A DNA stretch of 64,000 nt, from assembly GCA_030068075.1 (NCBI GenBank), contig CM057837.1, forward strand, positions 19,685,691 to 19,749,690. Reading direction: 5' to 3'. How positions within the stretch are numbered: the stretch's first letter is position 1; each line of letters opens with the position of its first letter. The notes under the pieces were generated by a model. It had not been told where the DNA came from. It saw only the letters and a program-made list of their open reading frames with translations, and did not search any database. Shown in pieces: positions 19,729 through 32,000 of this stretch. This stretch comes from Paguma larvata. Its lineage: Eukaryota > Chordata > Mammalia > Carnivora > Viverridae. A program made the position numbers and the translations under genes.

Positions 19729-22349
19729 TAGGAGAGAGAGGTCACAGGGGCTTTGGTCAAGTCCCAGTCCAGCAGGTTCAGTGGCCCTGCCAGTAAGCTC
19801 TTCTGCATCTCTGGCCCCCTCCCAGGCCTGCCCTGCTGGCTCTGCCCCTGGAGCAGCTCCCAGCCATTGTCAAGCCCACCCGGCTCAGACTCCATCTCTG
19901 CCTGTTTGACTCTGTATATGGTCTCAGCAGTAGCCCCGGGGGCTCTCCGACCAGGTCATCTCCCGACTGTAAGGGACAGCCACGTGGCCTCAACAGTCTG
20001 TGGTTGGACTTTAATCCTTAGGCTTCTGGAACTTGGAGGACACGAGAAACCCAGGCGTGGGGGCCGGAGGAGTCCACCGGCTGCCGTGTGTTGCTCTCGT
20101 TTTCCCTGCACGGTTGAGTGTGGCACGGGGTCTGTTATGTTCACTTAACTGCGTTTCTGTGTTTATTGCCTGCTTCCTGAGGGACGGGTTTTTTTCCCCC
20201 TTCAGATAAATATTTGTGTTGCCTCTTTTTGAAGAGGGGTTCCTTTTATTGGACTCAGCAGAGTAATGGAATAGAATCTTCAATGCTCAAAATGATTCCA
20301 ACAACCGTATCATTCCTCGTCTGTCCTGGTCTTTACCTTCTCCGGCGTCTCTGATGCTGGCGGGCCAGCCAGTTCATTCAGTACAGAGAGCATGGATCCT
20401 TCAAAGGACTGGGTAGGGTGTTTCCTACCCAGTTTCCTCATGGGCACGAACACCTTTTCTCTTTTGGATGTTTCACGTCCAGAAGGAAGAAGACTTTTCC
20501 CAATGGGGAGTTCCCGGTGCTTCATCCTTACAGGAGTGAGGTGGGCGAAACATCAAGTACCTCGGAGGCTTGGCTTTGAAAACCCCAGTGTGACGCTGGA
20601 AGATAAGCGAGAGCCCTCCCTGCTCCTATCTGAAGGCTCTGAGAGACTGTAACTCATAGGATCAGATGTCTGCAAAGGGCGGGATTCTGGCAGGGACCTC
20701 CCAAAGGTTGACCACACTGACGGGTTGACTGGAGTGGCTGGCGTGACATCCATGCCTTCTTGAGAGCAGTCGCTTAGGTCATGCAGGGATGGAGTGAGAC
20801 AAGGGGATGTGGCAGGCGGGCCCCTCAACATCTGTCTGTGCTCTCTCTTCTCTGAAAGTTTAGGGCACGGGATTAGGGCATCGCCAACCTCCCTTTGCTT
20901 TGGGTGAGAGGGTTTGGCTTCTCATTGTATTTGAATGTGGGTGAGAACAAAAGGTGAAGGCAGGGAAACTAAGTGCTGAAACATTCACTCAGCACAAGAG
21001 GGAGAGACCAGGGCGAATAAGGATTTTCTGCCCCTCTGTCTAGACTCAGAATGGCGACAAATAGATTTAACTTCCTGTGCCATTTCTGGCCCACCAGCCA
21101 TGGGGATTATGAGCATAATTAGGATTATGAGGCTGTGTGCAAGGTCAGTAGAGCCTATGCCTTGATTGACTCAAAAGGTCTCAGTAGGTCCTTAAAGGAA
21201 GTGGTAGAATACGGCAGGTGGGACAGGAATAGCCACAGAACAAAACAAATAAAATGTGTTTAAAGAGAGCTTGCAGAATCAGAGGCTTGAGTGAGAGAGA
21301 ACAGGCAGAGGGCTTCGTTTAGGCTAACACCTTAATTTCTACCTCATGTGTTTGTAAAGGTAGCTTGTAATGAGTGTTAGCGCATCTGAAGTCCGTGATA
21401 ATGTTTAATTCCCCATGATGTATATAAATGCTCTGTTGCTACCAGGCGTTCATGTTTGAGGAAGTGCAAGAGAGAAGCCCTGGAGGGAAGAAACCACGTG
21501 GCTTACTGGGCAGAGGAAGAAGGGCCCAGGGCTCAGCTATGGCCCACGCTCATGTGCGTGTGGTCTGTGTTGGGTTGTATTGGAGTGTTGCCTCCATTGA
21601 TCTGCCCTTGGTCAGATTTAATTGGCTTCACCAGGTCCTTGGTTCTAGGTCTCCCAAGTTCATCTGCTCCTCTACTTCTGGGCACATACCAAAGCTTCCT
21701 GGATGGATGCAAGTGCACATAAATGCAGCGTCGCAGGAGAAGCCATCCGTTCAGCCAGGTGGTCTCTTGCCTAGTGATGTTTTCAAATCCGTGGAGCGAT
21801 TTGAGGTCCCCTCCCCCAATCCTGGCAGACAGTAAATAGCAGCCTTTAAAATGATCAGGAAGACTTGATCTACAATGAGCAAGTTCCTCCTAGAGTTCTT
21901 TCTACTTGTGTTTTCTCCCAGGCTGGAAGTACAGGATTGACGAGCACAACCCTCCTGGACTGAACTGTGAGCCACACCCCGACTGTACAGTGGTCTTGGG
22001 GCCATCCAAGGGTCTTACAGGTGACTGGCTGGGCCCACCCCTCAGACGCCTGGTAGGACAGCCCCCCTGCCCACCCCCACTGTGACTCACTGGCTACTTG
22101 GCCATTAGCTATGCTGATGGTGACCAAAGATTAGCCAGGTGGTGAATTTTGCATGAGTTTTTTTTTTTTTTTTTTAAATTTCTCAGGGTTTCTGAAGGCT
22201 AAAGATTGTGTGCTTCATTTGAGTAGATTTCCTATACCAAATGTGGTTTTCTTGCCATCTATTAAACACAAGTTTTTCCTAAATAAGTGTCATAGCAAAT
22301 GACTTTAAGGGATAGAAACATGAAGTGATGTGAACCATTCTTTACAGTT
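19729..22349. other. Repeat-poor sequence, no gene supported
   Basis: About 2.6 kb with no recognised SINE, L1 or LTR. Open frames of up to 135 codons (21428-21835 plus, 19753-20148 plus) have no known domain. A 19-T run lies at about 22159-22177. Confidence 0.45.
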
Positions 22350-22745
22350 CCCACACGCTCAGGTTATAGTGTCGTGTTTGATTCTTGTGGCTTGAGAAGA
22401 CTCTCCTTGGCCTCTCTTCAGGCTCCTCTGAACCTCTTCTCCTCTAAGTCTTGCCTTGGCCCCAACCCTGTCTTTGGCCTGCCCAGCCCATCTTAGCAAG
22501 AATCTTCCACCCCTTGATATCTGACCACCTTGGCTTGCCTTTGGCAAGAATCCCCTGGACTCTTGACGTCTTGTCTTAGGAGGTTTCCATCCACTGAGCC
22601 CCTCTCTCTGCTCCGTCACTGTAATCCTCACTTGTCCTTGTTGTATTTAGAGGTGAGCTTGATCTCTCTCGATTGCAGTAGCCTTGAACAAAGTCTTCCT
22701 TACTGTTGTAACAAGTGTCAGAACAATTTTTCTTTAACTGCTGTT
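22350..22745 (+). repeat. Possible old LTR-like repeat, unclassified
   Basis: CT-rich blocks such as ggcctctcttcaggctcctctgaacctcttctcctctaag and cttccttactgttgtaacaagtgtcagaac followed by an AT-rich end have the look of an old ERV LTR read forward. I cannot name it and the boundaries are not defined, so this is a weak call. Confidence 0.25.
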
Positions 22746-22754
22746 GTCTAAGGT

Positions 22755-22860
22755 GAGTGAGGCAAAGAGTGCCCCTGTTTTACGGAAAGAGAAACCGAGG
22801 CCCCAGTTGTTCAGTGCCAGTACTGGGTCTAGACCACACAATCTTCCCTTATCCCTTCAA
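22755..22860 (-). repeat. MIR fragment, reverse
   Basis: Contains tgcccctgttttacggaaagagaaaccgaggcccc followed by a diverged gtactgggtctagacc, the reverse of MIR's junction and internal part. Confidence 0.55.
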
Positions 22861-23139
22861 GCCAGAGATCTGAATTTCCTTACTTGATTTTTCTCTGTGT
22901 GTCCAGGAAACTCCAGTAGAGCTGTGCAGTAGGAAAGGGTAGGGAGGGGAGAGAAGGGGAAGACATATCCTTCTTTGACCTCTGGATGTCCCCAGTGACA
23001 GGCTTCCATAAGCTACTGATTTAACCAGTTTTAGCCAGTTTCTGCTTCTGCTCCTGGAATTAATCTTCAGGGTGGAGCCTTTAACTTGTATTTAAGATGA
23101 TCCCTAATGGCTTCCATTTATCATAAATAGAAAAGGCAT
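22861..23139. other. Unique sequence
   Basis: Short repeat-free stretch with no gene seen. The adjoining piece is a MIR fragment. Confidence 0.4.
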
Positions 23140-23215
23140 CTGTAGTTGGCAGTGTGACCTTGAGCAAGTTGCTAAACTCCTTCATGCTTTGGCTTTTTCT
23201 TGGAGGCAGCCAGCA
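23140..23215 (+). repeat. MIR fragment
   Basis: Reads ggcagtgtgaccttgagcaagttgctaaactccttcatgctttggc, the MIR tRNA-to-core block (gtgtgaccttgggcaagttacttaacctctctgtgcctc). Confidence 0.5.
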
Positions 23216-23774
23216 CTAAGGCTAATTCCAGTTATAAAACTCAGCGAGTCTAGTATTCAAGACCACCGATTGTAGAAAAGAGGATACCAGATACAGGGAG
23301 GGGAGAGAATCCAGTTACTGACAGAAGTTGGAATGAAGGCCTCTTGTGGGCCGCCAGTCAGTCTGACTCCATAGCCTGGGTGATGGCTGGGGTTGGCCCT
23401 TCTGTGATGCCACATTCAGCAACATCAGAGGAGTTTGATCATTAGCAGAAAGGTTGGCTCCCCAGCCTGTGCCTCGGCTTAGCATTGGACACAGCGTACA
23501 GCCTCTAATGCATTTACCAATGAGAGAACTTCCAATCAGCAGGTGCTAACTGGATTTCAAGGGGAAGGAAGGAGGTAGACGAGGTAGGACGCACCTCTGG
23601 ATTCTGTGTTAAGCTGAATCTCTCACCTGTGCCCCAGTCTCAGCGTCGAGGGTGACTGGCCTTAATTCAACAGGGGAATTAATCTCCATGTGCAGGCATG
23701 CAGCAGACATGAATTAGCTTCTTTCCTTGTTGCCTGAGCTGCCTGGGCAACCCTCCTGGGTCTTCCATGGGAGA
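23216..23774. other. Unique sequence, no gene seen
   Basis: No repeat or coding signal recognised. Confidence 0.4.
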
Positions 23775-23935
23775 TTCTGAGTTTTACACCTACCACCGTT
23801 ATAGTCCTTGTCACAGCTGTGATCATACACTTGACCACATCCCAGAGGGATGTATGTTCCTTGAGGGAGGGACATTGACTCTGAGCCCCAGGAAGTACTT
23901 CATGAACACCTGTTGAGTGTCCTATTGAATTTCCT
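23775..23935 (+). repeat. L2 LINE 3' end
   Basis: The order ttgtcacagctgtgatcatacacttgaccac, gggatgtatgttccttgagggagggacattgactctgagcccc, then gaagtacttcatgaacacctgttgag matches the L2 terminal block (ctgtaagctccttgagggcagggactgt, then the near-tail region). It stops before the GAAT tail. Confidence 0.6.
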
Positions 23936-24570
23936 GAAAAAAACTCAGATCAGAGGTGGGAAGAGCAGAGTTGGGGTCCCAGTCCTCCTGGCGCTGAGGG
24001 GTGTGACCATGGTATCTGGAAAGGAGGGCTGCCTCTGCTGTCTGCCTCCTGCCAGCTATGTGGCTCTGGTCTAGTTGCCTGACTTCTTTCTGAGACCTGG
24101 TTTCTACACCTAGGGCAGACGCTTATGAAAACTACATGTGCAACTTTTGTGCCCATTTTCATTGAGTATCTTATCTGAAGAGGATGGGCTTTGATGAGGT
24201 GGCCTGCTTCCCTAGAGGTTTACAGGGTGGGCTCAGAGTCTAGTCAGACAGATCCAGTCCACCTCTGGGCAGGGCCTCTGCCCTGGTGACAGACCATGAG
24301 CGTGTCATTCTCTTTCTTGACTTACTTTACCTTGCTGTCAGGGTGGGCAAGGGGTGGACTGTAGTGTCCTGCCTCAGGGGCGTTGTGAGCTCCGCTCTGT
24401 GTTAAGTTCTCTGCGTGGTGCTGGACTCACCAATACGCCCAGTGAGTGTGAGCCACACTATTGGCATGACACCGTCCGACTTCTACTCCAGCCACTTTTC
24501 TTCAAACTTCAGTTTGATCTTTGAGCTACTTGTCTTCAACAATAAGAGAAGTTATTTTGAAAAATTTTTC
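23936..24570. other. Unique sequence with a weak MIR trace
   Basis: A MIR-like forward block (tatgtggctctggtctagttgcctgacttctttctgagacc) lies at about 24057-24105, too eroded to call separately. The rest is unique, with no gene seen. Confidence 0.4.
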
Positions 24571-24584
24571 TAAAATGAGATTTA

Positions 24585-24691
24585 TCTGTGCTGACAGCTC
24601 AGAGCCTAGAGTCTGCTTCGGATTCTGTGTCTCCCTCTCTCTCCGCACCTCTCCCACTTACTCTCTCTCTCAAAAATAAATAAAAACATTT
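24585..24691 (+). mobile_element. 5'-truncated felid SINEC lacking its promoter
   Basis: The copy starts inside the body at tctgtgctgacagctcagagcc and continues through the CT-rich part to a tctcaaaaataaataaaaacat tail. It is flanked by a 14-bp TSD (taaaatgagattta at 24571-24584, taaaatgggcttta at 24692-24705, two mismatches). The tRNA-like head with A and B boxes is absent, so this is a truncated insertion, not a later deletion: the TSD joins the element exactly at its first base. Confidence 0.9.
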
Positions 24692-24705
24692 TAAAATGGG
24701 CTTTA

Positions 24706-25627
24706 ATGCATATTTATTTCTGAAAAAGAAAAGTAGTAAGAACAGTGGTCCCTAGCAGACCATGGTTAATATTTTATCATATTCCCTTCATATGGTTTTC
24801 TGTGTGTGTAGAGTTTTGGTATATAATTTATAATTTAGGTTTTTTTTTTTTTTTTTTTACTTAGACATTCCAGTTGTTTCTTTTTTCATGTTGTAATTAG
24901 TACTTTTCTCATTGAAAATATCACTCTTTTTCCTCATTTCAGGTTTTTTCCTCCGGATCTCTCCTCAGCAAGGTCTTGCTACAGTCCTAGCTAGCAGGGT
25001 GAGGGCAGTTCCGTCTGGGGGTCCATTTGTATCTTCTATTGTCTCCTTGAGTTTTTGTTCTTTTAATCTACTAATCAGCATCCATCCATGCCAGATGATT
25101 TGAGAATGCTCACTTATTTTTAAAATCGATAGTTCTATGCTAGTTCCAGAAAGTTTTCGGTCTCTCTGAGTGAGTCCAAATTCATTCTTGAATCTACAGA
25201 GATCTTCCGAATCAGCTCCATGCATGTATGTTTTTATTTTTCTATCTCTAAATGTTCCATTTTAACATTTTATGTATTTGTGTCTTTGTTGGAAATTTAG
25301 GAGGCGTGGCTTCCTTAGTGATAATACTGTCTGCAAGATAATTTCTGCAACTCTCCTGGGTGCGGGAGAAGTCTGTGGTTTTATGAGGAAAGAATAACTG
25401 TCTTGGACTCAAAGATGCCTGGAACATTCTCCCCTGTCATTCAAAAGTCTCTTTATCTATGTTTGCTCTCCCCTCTTTCCCTTGGTTATACCCCATCCAA
25501 AGCATTCAGGTAACAAACTGTATATTGTTGGGCTTTCCCCCATTTTGGTGCCCACTGTTTCCTCATTGCTGTGAGACATCTATAAGGGGAAACAGGGAAA
25601 GCGAGTGAGCTCCTTCTTTACATTGTC
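24706..25627. other. AT-rich unique sequence, no gene seen
   Basis: Includes a poly-T run at about 24839-24858 and no recognised repeat. Open frames of 63-86 codons only. Confidence 0.4.
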
Positions 25628-25850
25628 CTTTTTTTTAAGTTTTTGTGTTTTAATTTAGAGATAGAAACAGAGAGAGAAAGAGTGGGGGAGGGGCAGAGAG
25701 AGGGAGAGAGAGAGAGTGAGGATCTCAAGCAATCTCTGCATGTCAGCATGCAGCCTGATGGGGGGCTTGAACTCACAAACAGAGAGATCATGACTTGAGC
25801 TGAAATCAGGAGTCGGACACTCAACCGGCTGAGCCGCCCAGGCGCTCCGA
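25628..25850 (-). mobile_element. CAN/SINEC SINE, diverged, reverse
   Basis: Runs from the T-rich end through gagagagagtgaggatctcaagcaatctctgcatg and a diverged head (cagagagatcatgacttgagctgaaatcaggagtcggacactcaaccggctgagccgcccaggcgctcc). The gatctcaagca body, with several other changes, marks it as old. No clear TSD. Confidence 0.88.
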
Positions 25851-28800
25851 CTTTCTCACGTTGTTCTAGGCATTTTTCTGACATATTTAAAATGTAATCT
25901 TTTCCCCAGCTTATGAGAGATATCATCCTTCCACTTCATTGATACTAAGTAGGCAGTAGGAGAGTCCAGCCTGAGGATCCATTTGTTCCTGCTTTCTGGT
26001 AAATCCTTACTCTTCTGGCAGTTTGGTTTATTAATCCATCCTAGGATTCCTGGAGCCCTTGGGTTTCTCTCTTTGTCCAGCCTGGTGTAGGAGGGTAGGG
26101 GGAGGTTTGTGCCATCGCAGCCCCAAAGAACCCTAACACACTGCCTTTTCAACCTTCCACTAGACTGTGACTCCTTGAGATTAGCTACTGGGGCCATACT
26201 TACTCTCTGACTCCAGCAGAAGAAGGAAAGAGAACACTTTCTGAAGCAAAAATAAGAATAGATTGGCTGAACATTGAACAGAATATTTGAAATCAGGATT
26301 ATCTTGCAAATTTGGGCCATATGGTTCTTTAATATAAAGTTCCTTTCAACTTCAAAATTCTATTAGTTATAACCAAAGCATGAGTGCACTAAGCCTTGGA
26401 AGTTCCCATCATGAGGACTTGGGCTTCTTCTCAAAGGATAATTGGCAGTGTGTCCCCGAAGCCCTCTCCAGAGGCCATTTACAAACAGCTGGTAAATTAG
26501 AAAGGAAAAAGAAGGCAGAGTGTGGGAAGCCAACTGCCTGGGAGAAACTGCTGGTGTTGAGAAAGAGGGGTTGATGAGAGGCCCCCAGATGTTCGAGCTG
26601 CATCCTCCAAAGTATCCTAGCCAGCGTGATTGCCTGACTGCAAGGTACAAGCGTCGTCTACTCATGAAAGAGCAAGAAAGTGGGATTTATGGTTAGAATA
26701 AAAGCATATTCCTTGGATCTGAAGTACTAAGGACAGGCAAGCCTGAACAGGGTGTCCAGGAGGCTTTCTCTCCCCTTTCATCTTTGCTGCCAGTCTGCTT
26801 TTTTCTGCTCTGCGCATCTCTGCTTCTCTGGTCATCCCCATGCCCATGGCTGTGTCTCACCCAAAATGGCGGCCCTCAATCTTTTCACCTTTCTAGTTGG
26901 TCACTCCTCTCCCCTTGACTCTGTCTCCTTGTCCTCGATCATAAGGCTTCTCTGAGGAAATCTGATTGGCTGAGCTTGAATCGAGGCTCCACCCATTACC
27001 CCATCATCTGTGGTCAGATTTAAAGGGCTCCCTTTGGAGAGAGAAGCTGTCCGTCAGCTAGGACCTCCTTGAGAGAACTTCGTGAGGGCAAAGTTGGAGC
27101 AACCTTTGCAAGTAATTAGCGTTACCATAAACATTCTTAGCTGTAGAAAAGAACTCACCACCAGTTTCTTTAAAAAAAGATTCCAGGTCCTTTTACGTAT
27201 TTCAAGAATGATACAATATTCTTGGTGTACGCTGGGTTTTCCTGAAGGACATGGGCTGTGTGTGGCACGGCAGCCTTGAACTCCACGTGTAAGCCCTGCC
27301 TCGTCCACAGCGGCGTGTGGGGCTGTCAGGTATTTTATGCAAATGTACCTCCCTCTTAAGAGGTTGTAGGTTTTTCTAATTTAACACATGTGAGTGTTCA
27401 TGTAATTCCTGAAGGAAGTCAGGTGAAAGAGAACAGCAAGATGAATGAGACCAGGATGAATGAGTTGGGTAAGAAGAATAAGCTTCTATTATGTTAGTTT
27501 GGTTGCTTTCTGCACTGTGACGTGATTGATAGAACAAAGGCAGGACAAGACAAGATAACATAAAAATGGGGCTTAAGCCTATTAATCAGATTAAAGATCA
27601 CAGGGTAGGAAGCATCCCGTGAACGCAATTGGCGAGGTATAAGAAAACATAAAAATGTCCCTGTGTTCCCTAATAGACAGACAGGTGAGATAGGAAGAAA
27701 ATGAGACAACTGTGGGGGAGCCAAGTGACAGAAAGAGAGTGCTTGGGGTCATGGCGCCACCCTGCCTCTACGCCAAGTAAACACACAGGGTCTTGTTTGT
27801 CTCTCCCCTCCTGTTGTCTTTTGTGACGGGGCTTGGGTCCATGTGTGGGGAGAAGTGGTGGTGGAATCACGAGGGTCGGTAATGACCACACGACGAAAGG
27901 TGTCTCCTGAGAGAGGGTGGAACACCGAAGCCAGCGTCTCTCTCCCTGCCCCACTTGTTTCTTACTGGAAATGGTAATAGGCTGAGTGAAGTTCATGGAG
28001 AGTCCTCTGGTCTATGAAAGCCAGCAATAAAAATGAGATCGGACCAAATCAAAGATCATGTCATTAGAATGCCTGTGGGTGGCGAGAGTGAATTCAAACT
28101 GAGGTTAAGCGATGTCTGGGATTTATCTGCATACGGGCCTGGCAAGTCCGGAGTCCGGTGGGCTTCAGGGAAACTTTAATTTGGCTGCTCCCGGTATCCA
28201 GATCGGATCGCTTTCTGTGTGTCCACACTAGCTTCCTTGCTGCCAACTTTGTCCCCGGGGGAGAGATGGCCATAGAAGTTCCAGACTTCGTGCCCCCCTC
28301 CTCTTCCATGCACCAGGAACGAGGGTCTACTGGTGTACCCAGATCAGGAATGAGCACCTTTCTTGAAAGCCTCAGAAAATTCTCTCTTCAGCGTGGGCCT
28401 GGGATTTACCCAAGATGGGAGATGGTCAGCGGCTGGGCCTGGGTGCCGTCGGGGCTAGCAGGAGGCATGTTTTGAAGGCCGCCCCAGGAAGTGCCATCCA
28501 CCTGGTCCCAGAGGAGCATGGCGCACGTTCCTTGAGAGTAGGGGCCGTAAGAAGATCAACCACAGCGGAACACCTAATGGCTGGCTCTAATCCAGGTAGG
28601 GAGCGAGCCCACCTCATCACTTTGGGGCAAGTGGGAGAGCTTGGCCCCAGGTACAGAGTTGTGGTGATGTCGCAATGGCTCTCCCAGGCTCAGCTGCCCA
28701 CGGTTTTGCAGAGTGACACACAGTCCCAGGAGCAGCGGAAAAAGTCTCCAGAGCCCCCAGAAAGAACAATGCATGAACTCTCCTTGACTCCCCTGGACAA

Positions 28801-29040
28801 AAGGGAGTAGGGGGTCACTCACTGTGTTGAAACCCCGATTGCCCTTTTCAGTTGGGTTTGGTGGCCTCGTGAATAGGGGCCACATCCCACTGCCACTTGG
28901 GGTTGTCAGCACGACTTGGATTATGACACTTCCATCCTGCCACCACCCTTACCCTGCCCTGAGGAAGAAACAATTCCAATTATGGGAAGGGTCTAACTAC
29001 CCCTTTCTGGGGTGCAAGGGCCTATTCTTCAATCAATTAA
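25851..29040. other. Long repeat-poor stretch, no gene supported
   Basis: About 3.2 kb. It holds open frames of up to 154 codons (25856-26320, minus) and 131 codons (28415-28810, plus) without known domains. 26740-27000 has blocks resembling a mammalian repeat (gattggctgagcttg, gaggctccacccattaccccatcatctgtgg), which I cannot name. Nothing else is recognised. Confidence 0.4.
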
Positions 29041-29229
29041 TTATTCATTTGTAGAGAGAGTGTGAGTGGGGGGAGAGAGACGGGGCGGGGTGGGGACAGA
29101 GAGAATCCCAAGCAGGCTCCTTGCTCAACATGGAACCCAATACGGGGCTCGATCCCACAACCCTGAGATCATGACCTGAGCCGAAATCAAGAGTCAGATG
29201 CTCAACTGACAGAGCCACCCAGGGTCCCC
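29041..29229 (-). mobile_element. CAN/SINEC SINE, older subfamily
   Basis: Reverse copy: a short tail complement, GA/GGGG body with cgggg runs, gaatcccaagcaggctccttgctcaacatgg and a head reading aaccctgagatcatgacctgagccgaaatcaagagtcagatgctcaactgacagagccacccagg. The gaatcccaagcagg and aaatcaagagtc changes mark the older subfamily. No TSD found. Confidence 0.9.
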
Positions 29230-29505
29230 AGGCCCATGTTTTAAGACAGCGGGCTCCAGACAGCATCCAGTCAATCATCCTCACCAGTAAGGAATTTTTA
29301 GGGCATTACAGATATAGGCTCATAATTTTTGTCTATAAAGCATGACCATGAACTATATTGTACTAATATAGTTCTTTACAGAATGAGTTCTGTGCAGATG
29401 TTTTAAAAGACGAGATAAAAGCCAGCATACATCAAGTTTCAGTCTTGTCTTCCATCTTCCCTGTGGACAACAGAAGAGCTGTGCAAATGCCTAGGCCAGC
29501 TTTGG

Positions 29506-29531
29506 AGACCGCTGTCCCAGACCGCTGTCTC
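29506..29531. repeat. 13-bp tandem duplication
   Basis: The unit agaccgctgtccc (29506-29518) is followed directly by agaccgctgtctc (29519-29531), one difference. It lies in unique DNA just before a SINE. Confidence 0.8.
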
Positions 29532-29572
29532 AGAACCACCAGATTTTAAGGGGAACCACATTTAAAACACTT

Positions 29573-29803
29573 TTTTTTTTTAAATTAAAAAAATAATAAT
29601 TTTTTAATGTTTATTTATTTATTTAGAGAGACAGAGAACATGGATGGGGAGGGGCAGGGAGTGAGGGAAAGAGAATCCCAAGCAGGCTCTGTGCTGTCAC
29701 CGCAGAGCCCAACATGGGGCTCGATCCCACGGACCGTGAGATCATGAACTCAGCTGACATCGAGAATCGGAGGTTTACCTGACCGAGCCTCCCAGGAGCC
29801 CCT
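29573..29803 (-). mobile_element. SINEC, reverse, abutting L1M
   Basis: T-rich tail complement (tttttttttttaaattaaaaaaataataat) at 29569-29602, agaacatggatggggagg body, gaatcccaagcaggctctg, and a head with gagatcatgaactcagctgacatcgagaatcgg (insertions relative to the family). It ends tcccaggagcccc against an L1M 3' end. Confidence 0.88.
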
Positions 29804-30520
29804 TTTTAATTATTTTTAATTGTGCTAAAATATACATAATATCGAATTTACCACTCGAACCCTTTGCAGGTGTACAGACCAGCCGCTGTAGGTTCTTTTC
29901 GTGGTGCTACCATCATCCCCACCCATCTTGAGAGCCCTTCTCTCATCTTGCAAAACTGAAACTCCTTAACTGTTAAGAAATAACTCCCCTCTCCCTGCTT
30001 CCCCAGCTCCTTTCGACTCCACTCTACTTTCTGTTTCTATGAATTTGACTATTGCAGCTACCTCGGATAAGTGGAATTGTAGCGTATCTTTCGTATTGTA
30101 TCTGCCTTACTTCATCTGGCATAATGTCTTCGTGATTCGTCCACATCGTAGCACTTGTCAGAACCTCGTTCCTTTTCGTAGCTGAGTAATATTCCACCCA
30201 CATTTTGTTTATTCATCCATTAAAGTACACTTGGGTTGTTGCTACTTTCTGGCTGGTGCGAACAATGCTGCTGTGAACATCGTGGACACGTACATGTACA
30301 TGTCTGTACATGTCTTCAAGATCCTGCTTTCAGTTCTTTTAGGTACATACCCAGCAGTGGAATTGCTCCTGGGATCACAGGGTGATTATGTGTTTCGGTT
30401 TTTGAGGACCAGCCATATTGTTTTCCACAGTGGCCGCACCATTTTACCTTCCCGTCCACAATGTGCAAACCAAGTACTGTGTTGGACTTAGCTTTGTACT
30501 CCTACTGCCTAGAACTGCAC
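29804..30520 (-). mobile_element. L1M LINE 3' end, reverse
   Basis: The L1M 3' UTR reads attgtgctaaaatatacataatatcgaatttaccactcg, caggtgtacagacc, ctctcatcttgcaaaactgaaactcc and tctatgaatttgactattgc. It continues into ORF2-derived sequence (agctgagtaatattccacccac, ttgggttgttgctactttctggctgg, acatacccagcagtggaattgctcc). 5'-truncated near 30520. Not coding. Confidence 0.82.
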
Positions 30521-31665
30521 CGTGACATCTGGACATGGGGTGTTAGAAAAGTGTCTCTGGAGCGAATGCACGAGCAAGAGGCAGCGTGGCCTCGTTGAGA
30601 TTCCGACGGGCCCGATGGGGTGAGCTGCGTTGGCTTTGGTAGGAACAAGACAGGGGCAGGAGCGGGAGAGTCTGGGCACTGTGGTCAGCAGGAAGCTCGA
30701 CCAACGGCTGCCCCGTGGGACCTGGTCTTGGATGCCAAATTACTCATTTTCCAGCTCAGACACCCACAGTGTCCCTTTGTCAGAGGACTCAGTCTATAGC
30801 TTTTAAAACTATTTTAGCTCTTCCAGTTGGCTGGCAGGATGAATTCTTCACGTTAAGAAAACCTCTCAGAATTTCTATTTTCTTCCTTTCAAAAAGGGCA
30901 CTGGGCTGGTCAGGCTGTGTATTCCTTGTTCACTTTGGTTCCCCAGTAGAAGGCTCTTTCCTTTGCTTAAAACTAGGGCTGTTATCCGATTTGAATTTTA
31001 ACTGCAGGGCGAGGGATCCAGAGAAACCTTAGCAGATGCCGAGGGAAACCAAAGCCGAGCAAGAGAAAGCATGCAGGGAACCTGAGACGGAGCACTTTGT
31101 GGTCAGCCCGCAGGGAGGAGAAGTGGAATCCGAGGTCTGTTTCTCCTTGGTGAGATGGCTGGCTGGGGGCACGGGCCAGCCAGAGCCGCCCAGAATGAGG
31201 AGCCGCAGGGCTGAGAACCCGGGGGGCACGCCAGCGGCGGGAGAGCATGTTTGCACAGGGAGGTGGCCTCGCCCCTGCTGGGGTGTCTGGGCACAGGAAG
31301 TGGGCAAGGTGGACAGCGTGTGCTGGACACAGATCCTGGACAGACTCGTCCGGCCGGTTTCCCTCTCCTGTCGGTGAGGGTGCCACAGTTGTTTTGTGCC
31401 TCTCGGGTGTGGCGGCCTCCCTGGAGGCCTCGCAGACAGTTGCTGGCAGTGGCTGGGGGAGGTGGCCCACCGGGTGATCGAGAGGGGGCATATTTGAGGA
31501 GATGACCCAGGTGTCCTTGTGGGGCTTCCTAGCGGTGAGATCATTTCAAAGGCAGCATAGAAATGGAATCCTGTTCTCAAGAAGTGTGCGCTTTGCCGAG
31601 TCATATCCAAACCTCTTCCTAGACACCTGTTGCCCCAGTAAGGAGACTGCTGTAACAGAGGGGCA
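30521..31665. other. GC-rich unique sequence, no gene supported
   Basis: The longest open frame of the window (255 codons, minus strand, 31029-31796) crosses it and runs into an L2 fragment. A 169-codon frame (30982-31491, minus) overlaps it in another phase. I see no domain or splice structure in either, and the overlap suggests GC-rich non-coding DNA. Confidence 0.4.
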
Positions 31666-31740
31666 GTTATCCATTCAACAAACACTTTCTGTGCCTGCCT
31701 TATAGTAGGGATGGGCCTCGAAAAGGCCCCAGGTACCTGG
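31666..31740 (-). repeat. L2 fragment, reverse
   Basis: Reads tatccattcaacaaacactttctgtgcctgccttatagtaggg, the reverse of the L2 terminus (cctggcacatagtaggcgctcaataaatatttgttgaat). Confidence 0.5.
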
Positions 31741-31798
31741 GCTTGCAAGCTTTGGAGAAACGGTGGGAGAGAGGAACTCACCATTAGGAAGCTCATTT

Positions 31799-31979
31799 CT
31801 TAAAAGAAGTTTACTTATGTATTTGGGGGGGGAGGGAGGGAAGGAAGGTCAGAGAGAGAAGGAGACAGAGAATCCCCAAGCAGCCTCCGTGGGGCTCGAA
31901 CCCACAAATTGTGAGATCATGACCTGAGCCGAAAGCAAGCGTCAGACGCTCAACCAACTGAGCCACCCAGGTGCCCCAC
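31799..31979 (-). mobile_element. SINEC, reverse, with internal deletion
   Basis: G/A-rich body (gggggggagggagggaaggaagg), an internal deletion between gagacagagaatccccaagcagcctcc and gtggggctcgaac, and a head with gtgagatcatgacctgagccgaaagcaagcgtcag. An exact 10-bp TSD, aagctcattt, flanks it (31789-31798 and 31980-31989). Confidence 0.92.
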
Positions 31980-32000
31980 AAGCTCATTTTTTTTTTGCTG

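Noticed and set aside
31029..31796. Longest open frame in the window (255 codons, minus)
   Set aside because: No domain or start context recognised; it overlaps a 169-codon frame in another phase and runs through an L2 fragment. GC-rich DNA gives such frames by chance.
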